From Aphidius gifuensis (Eukaryota; Arthropoda; Insecta; Hymenoptera; Braconidae): DNA of 64,000 nt. The number at the start of each line of letters is the position of its first letter. Positions within the stretch are counted from its first letter, which is position 1. The notes below the pieces were generated by a model. The model had not been told where the DNA came from. It saw only the letters and a program-made list of their open reading frames with translations, and searched no databases. Where the stretch lies: positions 10,116,492-10,180,491 of the forward strand of contig NC_057791.1 in NCBI RefSeq assembly GCF_014905175.1. The letters are read 5' to 3'. Positions 10,605-20,515 of this stretch are shown here, one piece after another. The position numbers and the translations under genes are program-made.

Positions 10605-12079
10605 ATGGAAAATAATAAACCGTCACCTGAAACTTTAAAAAAAGCAATTGTAGACTCGAACGAGCCGGTGTTATTTAAAAATATCATAAACGAAACGACT
10701 AATAAATGTTTTTTCGAATGTCTTGATATTAACAATCTTGTTAAATTGATGAATGGTACAATATTGCCTTTCAGAGTTGGTGACAACTTGAGAACAAACG
10801 TAAATAAAAATCAATTGTATAATTTCCTTTGCCCGATTTTTGCCGAGTCGTAATTAATGAAATAGGTTATTATTTTTTTAATAGGGTCCACAATGGGAGA
10901 CAGACAGTGACACCGTTATGATGACTTTAGAAGACTTCTTAAAAATTGAACTGAATGATAAATGGTATTACTTTGATTACAAGTATATGTTTGAGTGGTT
11001 TGATGATAAACAAGAATTATTGGACAATATTAATTGGAATTCATTCGGATATGATAAAACTGGAAAGGATTCGACACTGTGGATCGGTAGCAAAGGTGCT
11101 CATACCATTTGTCATCAAGATTCATACGGGTGTAATTTAGTTTGCCAAATTCATGGAAGGTAATCTTGTTAAAATCAAATATTTGGAGCATCATTCTTTG
11201 ACTTTTTACGTGGATACATTTTTCTCGATATTGATACCTATCGATTCAAATTAATTACAAAATTTCAGGAAAGAATGGTTGCTATTTCCGCCAGAGACAG
11301 GAAAATTTCTGAAACGAACGAGATTACCATACGAAGAATCAACAGTCTATAGCCAATTTAATTTTTTCTCACCATCAGAAGAAGAAGAGGAGATAATTTT
11401 AACGATCGATACAAATCCAATTGTTATTGTATTGGAACCAGGTGATGTCCTACTGGTTCCTCGAGCATGGTGGCATTTTGTTGAGTCGTTAGAATTGAGT
11501 GTAAGTGTCAACGTTTGGCTGCCACTGGTTGATGATTCCAAGGCAAGATTGAAAGAATCTCTTGTGAAATTATTTATGACTAGAATTGGTGATGATCTAC
11601 CATCGACGGACAAATCACAATGTTCGCTTGAAGAGTCGATAGATCTTGTATGTATAGGTTTTTTTTACATAAATTTTGGGTAAAGACTATCGAAAATTAC
11701 TTTCTAAAGTTGATGACATATTTTTATAACTTATTTTTAGATAGGCAACTGCCTAAAAGAGTGCAGCCATGTCCTATCGGAAGAATATAATAATAGCTCT
11801 TGCAATGAAAATATGGAATCAGCACGATGGACTGCTGATAATTTATCGATTAAATATCCAAATTATATAAAAAAATTAAACTACTTAAGCAAGGAGCAGT
11901 TCAAAAAATTTCTAATTGCTAAAAGAATAAGATTTGCTAAATCCATATACAAGAATAACGATAATAATCTTTCAAGTGATGATTTACTACATAAAAATGT
12001 TTTAGAAGCAGTCGTAAAGTCAATTTGTCATTCAGATGTTATTGATAAAATTGCTGATTTGTTGTTAACTAATGAATGA
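10605..12079 (+). CDS. HSPBAP1: JmjC-domain protein, HSPBAP1-like
   Basis: Four exons (10605-10799, 10885-11159, 11269-11647, 11741-12079) joined by GT-AG introns of 85, 109 and 93 bp encode 395 residues with consistent phases. The product resembles HSPB1-associated protein 1, a cupin/JmjC protein. Landmarks are the STLWIGSKGAHT segment, an HxD iron-binding motif in CHQDSYGCNL (about His142, Asp144), the PPE and RxPYEES stretch, and the distal histidine in PRAWWHFVES (about His226). The facial triad is thus complete, so Fe(II)/2-oxoglutarate chemistry is possible, though the substrate of this family is not established. The C-terminal ~110 residues are less conserved, but their last helix (DVIDKIADLLL) aligns with the vertebrate C-terminus. 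I chose the ATG at 10605, the only ATG before the conserved region. It lies close to MITE-J. A poly(A) signal AATAAA is at 12211. Confidence 0.88.
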
Positions 12080-12101
12080 ATACACTAAAAATCTAAGCAA
12101 A

Positions 12102-12187
12102 AAAAGTCAAAGGATGGAGGCCTATAAAAAATTTTTAGACGGTATGAATAGAAAAAATATAATTAAAGACCTCCATCCTGTGACTTT
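12102..12187 (+). other. Hairpin in the 3' UTR of the HSPBAP1-like gene
   Basis: An arm reading AAAAGTCAAAGGATGGAGG (from about 12102) is nearly the reverse complement of CCTCCATCCTGTGACTTTT (about 12169-12187), separated by a ~45-nt AT-rich loop. It lies between the stop codon (12079) and AATAAA (12211), so it should be transcribed. The paired part is about 18 of 19 positions. It could be a structured UTR element or a remnant of a foldback repeat. Confidence 0.6.
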
Positions 12188-12216
12188 TAGCCCAGAATAT
12201 TGCTAATATAAATAAA

Positions 12217-13418
12217 AATGTCTATGAATTATATTATTATTGTTATTATTATTATTATTATTATTAATTGTATATTAATAATTATTATAGAATTTTTGTA
12301 TTCGGCTTTCCATGTAAATAAAATTTTTCAATGTTTATACAAATAAAATAATACAACTTTAACGAGAGACCCTACCGGGTCTCATGATATAATATAAATA
12401 TGTATGCATGTAGTACTGACCTCAAAGAACAATATTATTTATTTTAGTTTTTGTTGTAGTTTTCCGATTAATTTTTTATATCAACTTTTTTTTTTGAAGT
12501 GAAACTTCGATTCGGTGGGCAGTGACGCAAAAACTATGGGTTACGCTCGAGCAACAATAAAAAACAAAAGTTTCTAAAACAATTATACAATATCAGTGTT
12601 ATCAAACCATTTAATTGTTTTGTTCTTCGATTCAAATTCTTTAAATAATCAATTTCTTTTTCTTCAGCATATCTGAGACGATGTGACAATGAATCAAGAG
12701 ACCGTTAAAGCTAATATACACTAATATAAATAAAAAAACACATTAGCTCATGGTGGTACCATTGTAGTAGTTATGGTTGTGACAATTATTTACAAAAAAC
12801 TGATTCAACGAATATATAGACAAAAAGTCGAGAAATTTATGACAATCAAGTTTATGATTAACAAAAAATCTCTGAAAAAATTGAAATTTTACTTGATGAT
12901 TCTATAATTGAATTAGCAAGTGTAAAATTTTGAACAGTTTCAAGTTTTAAAAATATATCTGAATTTTTGAAATCAATAGAAACGTCACCATCTAAAAAGG
13001 CTTTCATTTTATTCACTAAGGCGAAGAATTCAACTAGAGCTTCAACCTTTTTCAGTGTCAACTAATGAAAGATGAAACTTTTTAATTACTATTGAACATA
13101 TGGTCACTGACAGTGAAGCCTTTTTGGGAAAAAAAAAAAAAAACAATAAGATAAAAAAATAAGGGATTAAGAAAAAGGATGTTACGAGCATTTCAAAGTG
13201 TTTATTTATATGATTTATTTTGAAAAACGTTTGTTAAAAAATAAAGCACTTCATTTACGTAGATGGTTATCGATTGTTAGTCTACTTTATATACTTTGTA
13301 TAGATATTTAATTTTTGTCTTTCTTCTCAAATTAAAAATTATCCATTGTTGTTTGTTTACCCGCAAGGGTGCGTTCCGTAAAAGACCGCGGTCCTTTTTG
13401 GCCATAATCACTGATAAG
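12217..13418. other. Intergenic DNA with microsatellite, no gene seen
   Basis: Includes an (ATT)n microsatellite at about 12228-12267 and a small perfect hairpin GAGACCCTACCGGGTCTC near 12366. The 67-codon minus frame at 12858-13061 has no recognisable motif or splice context and I do not call it. Confidence 0.5.
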
Positions 13419-13764
13419 AGGTGCTTTCTTTTTTGTATTTATTTTTTTTCACTTTAATGCGCATGATCATGCACATGCGCCTGTCATGCAAACTTGTTGA
13501 GAGAACATAAGAGGTGCTTTCTTTTGTGTATTTATTTTCTTTCCTGTTTATTTTGACGCACGCGCAATTGAATGCGCAGTCAGCAAAAAGTCAGTTTGCA
13601 ACAGCGTAGGACATGAGGGGCTGGATCAGCCATGTTTTAATTCTTAGTTTTGAAAAATTATTTGCTCGACACCACTGTTCTCTCAACAAGTTTGCATGAC
13701 AGGCGCAAGTGCATGATCATGCGCATGAAAGTGAAAAAAAATAAATACACAAAAGAAAGCACCT
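13419..13764. mobile_element. MITE-F pair: partial copy plus complete copy
   Basis: A left-end fragment (13419-13510) is followed by a complete copy (13512-13764) with AGGTGCTTTC and GAAAGCACCT ends, the GCATGATCATGC palindrome and a degenerate GCACGCGCAA site. Confidence 0.75.
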
Positions 13765-13770
13765 AAGGTG

Positions 13771-13960
13771 CTAACATCATGTGTATAATGCTGTATTAGT
13801 GTTTGTCAGAGTATGTTTGTATTGTGCGCATTGTAAAAAAAAAGCGATACAAGTCGCGCACGTTACCGGGGTACTACTAGTGTCCCTCAATTATGCGGCG
13901 ACCACATAGCGATACGGTTTTTTGAGGCAAGTTCGTCCTCCTGTATTTCTAGTCTTCTTG
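13771..13960. mobile_element. AAGAAG-type foldback element, half copy
   Basis: Matches one arm of the palindromic element at 51388-51743: the central ATACACATGATG-like region, then GTTTGTCAGAGTATG, the CATAGCGATACGG block, and the terminal CTGTATTTCTAGTCTTCTTG. The other arm is missing, and the end directly abuts a MITE-A copy. Confidence 0.75.
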
Positions 13961-14121
13961 ACCCGTATTCACAGGGCAAATTTTATACAATTGAGGGCTT
14001 TTTTCTGCCACTGATAGCGCTTATAAAATTTTTTTTATATAGATTTTACATATAGAAACTCCACAAGCGCCACCAGTGGATGAAAAAAGCCCTAAATTGT
14101 AATGCCCTGTGAATACGGGTG
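13961..14121. mobile_element. MITE-A copy abutting the AAGAAG element
   Basis: Near complete, with ACCCGTATTCACAGGGC at the left (the first C is lost at the junction) and a complete right end GAATACGGGTG. Confidence 0.8.
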
Positions 14122-14210
14122 CGGGTAAATAATTGGTTAAAAATACCGGTAATTCCTACGAGTAATCTATCAGTAGATTACTGGTAAGATCTACCAGTAA
14201 GTCCTACCAG

Positions 14211-14357
14211 CACCCGTATTCACGGGGCAAAATTGTTCTCATTAGGGCTTTTTTTTCCGCTGATGGCGCTTGACAAAATTTTTTTTATATAGATTTCACA
14301 TAGAAAAGCTCACAAACGCCACAATCGGAAAAAAACGCCCTAATGAGAACATACTCT
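14211..14357. mobile_element. MITE-B, right end trimmed
   Basis: CACCCGTATTCACGGGGC left end and the CTCATTAGGGC subfamily block. The right arm runs to GAACATACTCTG, where the next MITE-A starts, so the terminal GAATACGGGTG is lost. Confidence 0.7.
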
Positions 14358-14358
14358 G

Positions 14359-14521
14359 CAGTCCAATTTGCAGGGCAAGTTTTTTACAATTTAGGGCTTT
14401 TTATTGGCGCTGATGGCGCTTGTAAAAATTTTTTTTGTATAGATTTTACATACAAAAGCTTCACAAGCGCCGTGAGTGGTAAAAAAAAGCCCTAAATTGT
14501 AATGCCCTGTGAATTGAACTG
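14359..14521. mobile_element. MITE-A, complete copy
   Basis: CAGTCCAATTTGCAGGGC left end and a mirrored GAATTGAACTG right end, with the usual GGCGCTTGT and GCGCCGTGA subterminal blocks. Confidence 0.8.
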
Positions 14522-14576
14522 CAGTAATCTACCAGTAGACTACTGGTAGAACATACCGGAAAGACTTACCAATAAT

Positions 14577-14930
14577 AGGTGTGTTCGTTCACTTTTCACA
14601 CCGAGCGTATGCACGGAGCGTATGCAAGAAAGCGCTAGAGTCGTGCGGCCATTTAATGAAACTTTAGTAACTAAAATTTACTGTTTATCTATTGTTATTT
14701 GTTTTTTCCAGCACCCGTATTCACGGGGGCAAAATTGTTCTCATTAATTTAAAAAAAAATCTCAAAAATTTAAAAAAAAAAACTATTAATTTAACAAAAT
14801 AAACACAATGATCGAAAATAACGAATGTTTTGGTAAATTTTAGTTACTAAAGGATGACCGCGCGACTCTAGCGCTTCCTTGCATACGCTCCGTGCACACG
14901 CTCGGTGTGAAAAGTGAACGAACACACCTA
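14577..14930. mobile_element. Foldback element inserted in CCAGTA-word DNA
   Basis: Arms of about 75 bp start AGGTGTGTTCGTTCACTTTT and are mirrored at the right end. The uninterrupted target (TTACCAATAATCTACCGG) is present at about 33817-33836. Comparison gives a short TSD, AAT in the simplest reading. It contains a truncated MITE-B start at about 14711. Confidence 0.75.
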
Positions 14931-15008
14931 ATCTACCGGTAGTTTACTGGTAGCATATATTTAATACTACTATATTGCGCATAGGGTATGATTTTGTTCG
15001 GATTCATT

Positions 15009-15258
15009 AGGTGCTTTCTTTTGGGTGTTTATTTTTCATCTTGTCCATTTTCGCGCATGCGCAATGAAATGCGCAGTCAGCAAAAAGCCAGTTTGCAACA
15101 GCGTAGGGCATGAGGGTCTGGATCAGCGATGTTTTAATTCTTTCTTTTGGAAAGTCATTTGCTCGACGCCACTGTTCTCACAAGTTTGCATGACAGGCGC
15201 ATGTGCATGATCATGCGCATGAAAGTGAAAAAAAATAAATACGCGAAAGAAAGCACCT
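15009..15258. mobile_element. MITE-F inserted in the left arm of element K
   Basis: Complete copy with AGGTGCTTTC and GAAAGCACCT ends. The inverted right arm of K (about 20447) runs straight from the TTACGGTGC block into its neighbour with no MITE-F, giving an empty site. It holds a perfect CGCGCATGCGCA palindrome near 15052. Confidence 0.8.
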
Positions 15259-15359
15259 TTACGGTGCAGACATCTCTCTGTCGCAGTCATACTGCTCGAC
15301 GAAAATCTTTTGCGCATGTCCGAATTATTATTCGAGTGTGAGCTCGGAAACATTCGGCA

Positions 15360-15658
15360 CACTGAAATATAATAAAACTGGAAGGTGAACTCCTATGCTT
15401 AGCCAATGTACGGAGTGTCGCTAGAGATAGCAATACATTGGTTGGCATTCCCTCTCACTCACGCATGCGCACATTAAATCTTGTACAGTCAACGTCAAAA
15501 CAAACTAGTACTACACGGTATAAAAGTTACATTACATTTCAGTAGTCTCAACCAATTATAATTGACGTGACTGTACCGACAAGGACAACATCCCAACCAT
15601 TGAATTTCTCTCTCGGCGGCACGAAGTTCGGCTTCCAGTTTTATTATATTTCAGTGAT
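15360..15658. repeat. 25-bp inverted repeat and rearranged Gypsy fragment
   Basis: The segment 15360-15384 (starting ACTGAAATATAATAAAACTG) is the reverse complement of 15634-15658. The inner sequence is not clearly pol. The inverted copy probably marks a fold-back rearrangement at the broken end of the minus-strand Gypsy pol fragment. Confidence 0.5.
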
Positions 15659-16544
15659 TCGGCAACGCACGCAAATTCATTGTCATGGTGAGACATCGTC
15701 CGGACCCTTTGCTTGATCGGTTCGTGATCGCCCACGTTTATTATATGAGCCGGGAGCTTAGAGAGCGGTAGACCTTCTGGAGTTGGAGCAATGTGTGCAT
15801 CCAACAGGTCTTTCAGACGACGTTGTTCGTCTTCTTTCGGGATCTGTAATCCATTACATGCAATAATGCTATGTATGGATTCCACAGGATCAAACGAGAA
15901 CGATTTATTTGGCTGATCGCGATAGAACCACGTCTGTCCAAAGAAATCCACTACTATTCCAGCAATACGCAGGAAGTCGATACCTATAATGAATGACTCT
16001 GACAGAGAGGGCATCCATAAGGTTTCTATCGAGATCGTACGGCCACCAAGTGAAATTGGAGTCATCGACGTTTGTCGGATGATTTCCACTTGTCCGTTAG
16101 CTACGAGAACCTTTTTACCGGGAACTTTCAATGGTTGAATATTCGAAGACTCAAGCAATCGAATACCTTCTAACCCAGCGAACGTGCGCGTCGCACCGGA
16201 ATCCATCAAAGCATTAAGAGAACGTCCACCGATAGAGATGTTCAAAAAGAAAGTTATCTTTTTACCGGGACCAAGCGATCTTTGCAATTTCTCCAACATA
16301 GGATTGGATTCAGGAGTGGCCCAATCATATGCGAGACCCTGTTGGTTAGCATCGTCCAAGATCGTAGTCACAGGGTGAATTATACGATCGGACTCGCGTT
16401 TCCCGGGTTGCATCGAGAACAATCGATAGTCGTGGAAATCGATATTTTGTAACCGATTTTCTGACCTGCACGGCGAGAACTATCGGCCAAGGTTAACAAC
16501 GAGGATTTCTCACCATCCTCCTCAAAATCACCGGGGGGAGCCAT
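15659..16544 (-). pseudogene. Gypsy-type pol fragment with retropepsin domain
   Basis: A minus-strand frame (main open part 16422 down to 15556) carries an aspartic protease. The catalytic motif LMDSGATRTF lies near residue 75, and the conserved flap and closing segment FIIGIDFL is about 70 residues later. It then enters the linker before reverse transcriptase (HIINVGDHEPIKQRVR) and breaks off, with no RT or RNase H following. An acidic start (MAPPGDFEEDGE) can be read from the ATG at about 16544 in another frame, suggesting a frameshift. It is the 5' part of a Gypsy pol, dead as a retrotransposon and oriented opposite to the integrase piece downstream. Confidence 0.8.
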
Positions 16545-16559
16545 ACTTACTTTTCATAG

Positions 16560-17408
16560 TAAGTGGTTACGTTGTGTATAGAACTAGTGACTGGATACCG
16601 TAGTTACCGATGGATACATTAAACAAGATGGCTACAGTAAAAACGAAAATTTAAATTTAAAAATTTTCAAACTTTCCCGCCAAAAGTGGTTCACGAAAAT
16701 TCCAATAGATGTCGCTAGGTGCGAAGATTGGCCGGCACTCCTCATTGGTCGAGAAGGGCTAGGAGTTGCGCAGACGGCAATTATCAGTTCTCGATGGAAG
16801 GGATGATGGCCTATATAAGGAGCCGTCTCAAACAGAGCAGCTCATTATCGTCTTGGCTACCTTACGACTTGGTTCTCTTCTAACGTATTGGATCACTACT
16901 TGACTTGGATCACTACTTTAAAGACATCATTGTCTTGGCTACCTTAGGTGTTGGATCCTTTTCTTGAAAGACATTATCGTCTTGGTTCCCTGACATGGAT
17001 CTCGTTATGTCTCGAAATAATAGCATTCATTAGCTGAATGAATGGTTCTCTGGCTATCTTCTACTCCGTCAGGTTAGAGGTTGAGAATGGTTCTCGTTTG
17101 ATATCTCGATTATATGTTCCGTTCGATTGCTGGTTCTCGTTCGATATCTCGATTGTCTCGATTTTAGTTCTCGTCGTATAGTGATGGATCTCTTGTAATG
17201 GATCTCTAATAGTTTTGGTTCTCGCCGCAGGTAAGACTTGGCGCGGAAGTTTTACCACTCCCACTCAGGTTGCGCAGAAGTCTTATGCGTTACTTGGCTC
17301 GGAGTAAGAGTTACCCTCTCTACTCTTGAAACGGGTATATAAGCCCAGTCGCGAGCTCAAGTAAGTCACAATCTTGGCTCTCTTTGACTAGTAAGGATCT
17401 TTTAAAGA
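16560..17408 (+). promoter_or_regulatory. LTR/leader-like region with two TATA promoters
   Basis: Two good core promoters face right. CTATATAAGGAG at about 16812 has an initiator-like TCTCAAACAG about 25 bp downstream, and GTATATAAGCCCAG at about 17335 lies some 70 bp before the integrase ATG. The interval is rich in GGTTCTCG/GGATCTC words also found in the LTR at 18850-19392, so it is probably Gypsy LTR or leader sequence. Promoter activity is inferred from sequence only. Confidence 0.55.
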
Positions 17409-18719
17409 ATGGCTAACTCTAAAGAAAGGTTCCCTGATGAAACCTCTGTATCGAAACCTCTAGGAGGAGACGAACAAGAAGGTTCCTCTGGTTCTCGTAA
17501 TGAAATGGATCACTCTAGTAATAAGGCTCTCGGACGAATGGACAATGATCAGACGATCATTGACGAGGCAAACCATATTCCCGGAGCGCTCCCGATAGTT
17601 CCCGAAGATGATATTGCCAACCACGCCTTATTATCTAGAAAGGACAGGTGGTATAAACGGCGTTGGAGTGATATTCAACGCGTTCGCGAGCAGTTCCCGA
17701 AATGGAGGATCAGTGATAAGCAGATGTATTTTCAACGACCAGGCTCTAAAGCTTCGGCAGATAATACTGATCTCGAAACATGGAAGCTAGTACTTCCACG
17801 AAAAACACGCTCTCGAGCTCTTGCAGAGTGCCATGATGATCCATCTACTGGACATCAGAATATTATCCAAACACATGCACGTTTGAGTTCGAAATATTTC
17901 TGGCCAGGCACATATTCCGACGTAGTCGAATATATAAGCAACTGCAAAACATGTCAACATAGTAGGGCAGAGCGAAAGGTTCTCGATATGGATTCTAAGG
18001 TAATGGTTAAACCGTGGACTCGTATAACGGCCGACATCATGGGTCCGTATATAGAAAGTAAGGCAGGTAATCGCTATGTTCTCGTTGTCCAAGACACGTT
18101 CACGAAATGGGTAGAAATTATCCCAATGAAAAGGGGTACCGGCTCAGCTATCTGTAAAATGTTAAAAGATCACGTACTATCTCGCTGGGGGATCACGGAA
18201 GAAATGCTCACGACTCAGGGTACCGAATTCCAGAACAAAGACATACGAGATCTGGCTAGCCAGATTCATATGAAACTAGTTACAATACCGCCGTATCATC
18301 CACAAGAAGGTCCTACCGAACGAGTAGACCAAAGTGTGAAAATGATCACGCGCGCGTTAGTGGCAAACAACCCTGGAGAATGGAGTAGGTATTTAGGTGA
18401 TATACAGTTCGCCTATAATACATCCTATCAAGGCTCACTACAAGCAACTCCGGCATTTGCTAATTTAGGCCGAGAGTTGGAACAGAAAGGATCACTAAAA
18501 AGGGAATTAGAAACGGATCACGAAAGTATTGAAATAGGTTCTCGAGATGGGTTTGAATATATGAGACGCCATGACGTTTTAAGACTAGCCTTTAAATTCG
18601 CTTTGAATGAAACTAGCAAACGTCAGGCTGAACAATGTAACAGACATCACGAAATGGAATCGTTGAATGAACTGCCATGCAGACCATGGAATATTCATTT
18701 ATGTCCTGCTATATTGTAG
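17409..18719 (+). CDS. Gypsy-type integrase ORF with altered catalytic core
   Basis: An uninterrupted 436-codon frame. Residues 1-50 are hydrophilic and not recognised. Residues ~55-120 resemble the end of RNase H and the connection before integrase (RWYKRRW...FPKWRI). Next comes the HHCC zinc-binding module (CHDDPSTGH ... CKTC, about 140-180) and an integrase core. The first catalytic Asp is in TADIMGPY. The position of the second Asp reads LTTQGTEF, where the family has an Asp before QG, so it is Thr here. The Glu is present in GPTERVDQ. The C-terminus loses homology about 20 codons before the stop. RT and RNase H are absent. An LTR follows at 18850. Most likely a decayed retrotransposon piece. 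A domesticated integrase gene is possible but unproven. Confidence 0.75.
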   Translation: MANSKERFPDETSVSKPLGGDEQEGSSGSRNEMDHSSNKALGRMDNDQTIIDEANHIPGALPIVPEDDIANHALLSRKDRWYKRRWSDIQRVREQFPKWRISDKQMYFQRPGSKASADNTDLETWKLVLPRKTRSRALAECHDDPSTGHQNIIQTHARLSSKYFWPGTYSDVVEYISNCKTCQHSRAERKVLDMDSKVMVKPWTRITADIMGPYIESKAGNRYVLVVQDTFTKWVEIIPMKRGTGSAICKMLKDHVLSRWGITEEMLTTQGTEFQNKDIRDLASQIHMKLVTIPPYHPQEGPTERVDQSVKMITRALVANNPGEWSRYLGDIQFAYNTSYQGSLQATPAFANLGRELEQKGSLKRELETDHESIEIGSRDGFEYMRRHDVLRLAFKFALNETSKRQAEQCNRHHEMESLNELPCRPWNIHLCPAIL

Positions 18720-18849
18720 AAAAATTATCACCAAGTGTATCGGTTGATCTCTCAAAGGAAAACAAGGCTTAAGACTTGAAACGGCAGATGATGTACGACC
18801 AAACATGCCCAAAGGGAATGGGTCTGTCCGGGTCGAAACTTCCCCGGAA

Positions 18850-19392
18850 TGTAACAAAAATGTGGGTTCTCAATAAATAATTATTATTGAGCTTGTATAA
18901 AGTTCTTATTATTTATTTGTTATCGCCTGCATTGTTAATAACTAATAGGAGTTAGTTATTAATAATTAAAGGAACATTGTGCTAGGGCTCTGTGGAGGGC
19001 CAAGTCAGTTATACAAGACGTCGAGTGGGGCGCCTATTCGATGTTTATAACGTGACTTGGTACGTAAACCTCTTGGCGATGGCTTCCACTCCTCCGTCGA
19101 AGAGACGAACTCACCGAAGGCTGCGTACGAAGCCTGATCGTAAACCTATCGAACTGCGGGCTAGGAAAGCGTGCTGCGCATGTCCGGGGGCGATAGGTAG
19201 GAGAGTGCTACCTGAGTGGGGTTAAAGCTCACAGCAGCTGAGCACTGAACGTCGTCGTTAGACGACACAACTTGTCTGGCTCTCGAACTGATCACTTCTC
19301 TTCTCTTGACTGGCTCTCTTGGTTCACTACTGGTTCTCTCGACATCGTTTGGATCTCTCGTAAAGGCTCCCTAGGTATCAGACGTTAAGTCC
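18850..19392 (+). mobile_element. Gypsy LTR, plus orientation
   Basis: Starts TGTAACAAAAATGTGGG just after a purine-rich tract and follows the integrase ORF at the distance expected of a 3' LTR. Nearly its whole length is repeated in inverted orientation at 19786-20358, and a fragment occurs at 25765-25945. A 77-codon frame at 18992-19225 is identical in both arms, which shows recent copying and not coding function. Confidence 0.75.
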
Positions 19393-19785
19393 TGGTGAAA
19401 CTCTGCTTGAATTTCCAATGACAGACTAATACTAATGATCACGCTATATGGTTCTCTCATTATAATAATAATAATTATTATATTCTCGCTACATAATATG
19501 TATGTGATGGTTAGACCATCATTACACATAAATGTGTATGTGCGAGTTCACGAATGGATCGCTGTAAATAATAACAATAATAATAATATTGAGATATATT
19601 ATTATTGCAATGGCAACGTATGTGTAAGACCTGGTCACGGATGGATCGCTGTATGGTTCCCTATACAAAATACATATCTCACATGTAGAATATTTGCTCC
19701 TACACTTATGATACTTGTGACGTCAGTATCTTGCTATAGTATAGTCGCAACGTAATATAGGCGTATGTAACACACTTGTTAGATA
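19393..19785. other. Spacer between inverted LTRs
   Basis: About 390 bp with AT microsatellite patches and a repeated GGATCGCTGTA motif. It has no tRNA-like primer site that I can recognise at either LTR edge and no coding support. It may be leader or unrelated DNA trapped by an inverted duplication. Confidence 0.4.
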
Positions 19786-20358
19786 TGTATTACAGGACTT
19801 AACGTCTGATACCTAGGGAGCCTTTACGAGAGATCCAAACGATGTCGAGAGAACCAGTAGTGAACCAAGAGAGCCAGTCAAGAGAAGAGAAGTGATCAGT
19901 TCGAGAGCCAGACAAGTTGTGTCGTCTAACGACGACGTTCAGTGCTCAGCTGCTGTGAGCTTTAACCCCACTCAGGTAGCACTCTCCTACCTATCGCCCC
20001 CGGACATGCGCAGCACGCTTTCCTAGCCCGCAGTTCGATAGGTTTACGATCAGGCTTCGTACGCAGCCTTCGGTGAGTTCGTCTCTTCGACGGAGGAGTG
20101 GAAGCCATCGCCAAGAGGTTTACGTACCAAGTCACGTTATAAACATCGAATAGGCGCCCCACTCGACGTCTTGTATAACTGACTTGGCCCTCCACAGAGC
20201 CCCTAGCACAATGTTCCTTTAATTATTAATAACTAACTCCTATTAGTTATTAACAATGCAGGCGATAACAAATAAATAATAAGAACTCATTACTTTATAA
20301 CAAGCTCTTTTAATAATTATTTATTTCGAGAACCCACGAAATAATAAATTTCGTTACA
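19786..20358 (-). mobile_element. Gypsy LTR, minus orientation
   Basis: Reads TGTATTACAGGACTTAACG at the left and TTTCGTTACA at the right, so the minus strand starts TGTAACG and ends TGTAATACA (TG...CA). It is an inverted near-identical copy of 18850-19392. No internal retroelement sequence is attached on its outer side, where the right arm of element K begins. Confidence 0.75.
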
Positions 20359-20515
20359 GTATACGTGTGAACCGAACGGATTATTTGGACATGCGCAAAA
20401 AATTTTTGTCGAGGAGTATGACTGCGACAGAGAGATTGTCGGCACCGTAATAAATCTGAACAGCCCACTTATGGGAAAGCATAGGCGATGCGCAATATAG
20501 TAGTATTAAATATAT

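Larger units (their letters stand above)
14124..14955. repeat. CCAGTA-word block hosting three insertions
   Basis: Pieces at 14124-14210, 14523-14576 and 14931-14955 consist of TACCAGTAGATTACTGGTAG-like words and match the longer blocks at 33.6 kb and 42.5 kb. They are separated by MITE-B (14211-), MITE-A (14359-14521) and a foldback element (14577-14930). Confidence 0.7.
14944..20515. mobile_element. Composite: TIR element K enclosing MITE-F and Gypsy pieces
   Basis: Left arm 14944-15345 (interrupted by MITE-F at 15009-15258) and right arm about 20363-20515 are inverted copies. They share CATATATTTAATACTACTAT, then a TTACGGTGC block, then the CTCTCTGTCGCAGTCATACT block. Everything between consists of Gypsy fragments. 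The simplest history is a TIR element whose interior received LTR-retrotransposon insertions. The inner boundaries are approximate. Confidence 0.55.

Noticed and set aside
11347..11613. Minus-strand 88-codon frame inside the JmjC gene
   Set aside because: Antisense to the conserved exon 3. No support of its own.
12858..13061. 67-codon minus frame
   Set aside because: No motif, no splice partners, AT-rich background. Compatible with chance.
18992..20195. Identical 77-codon frames on plus (18992-19225) and minus (19962-20195)
   Set aside because: They lie in the two inverted LTR copies. Identity reflects repeat duplication, and the peptide has no domain.
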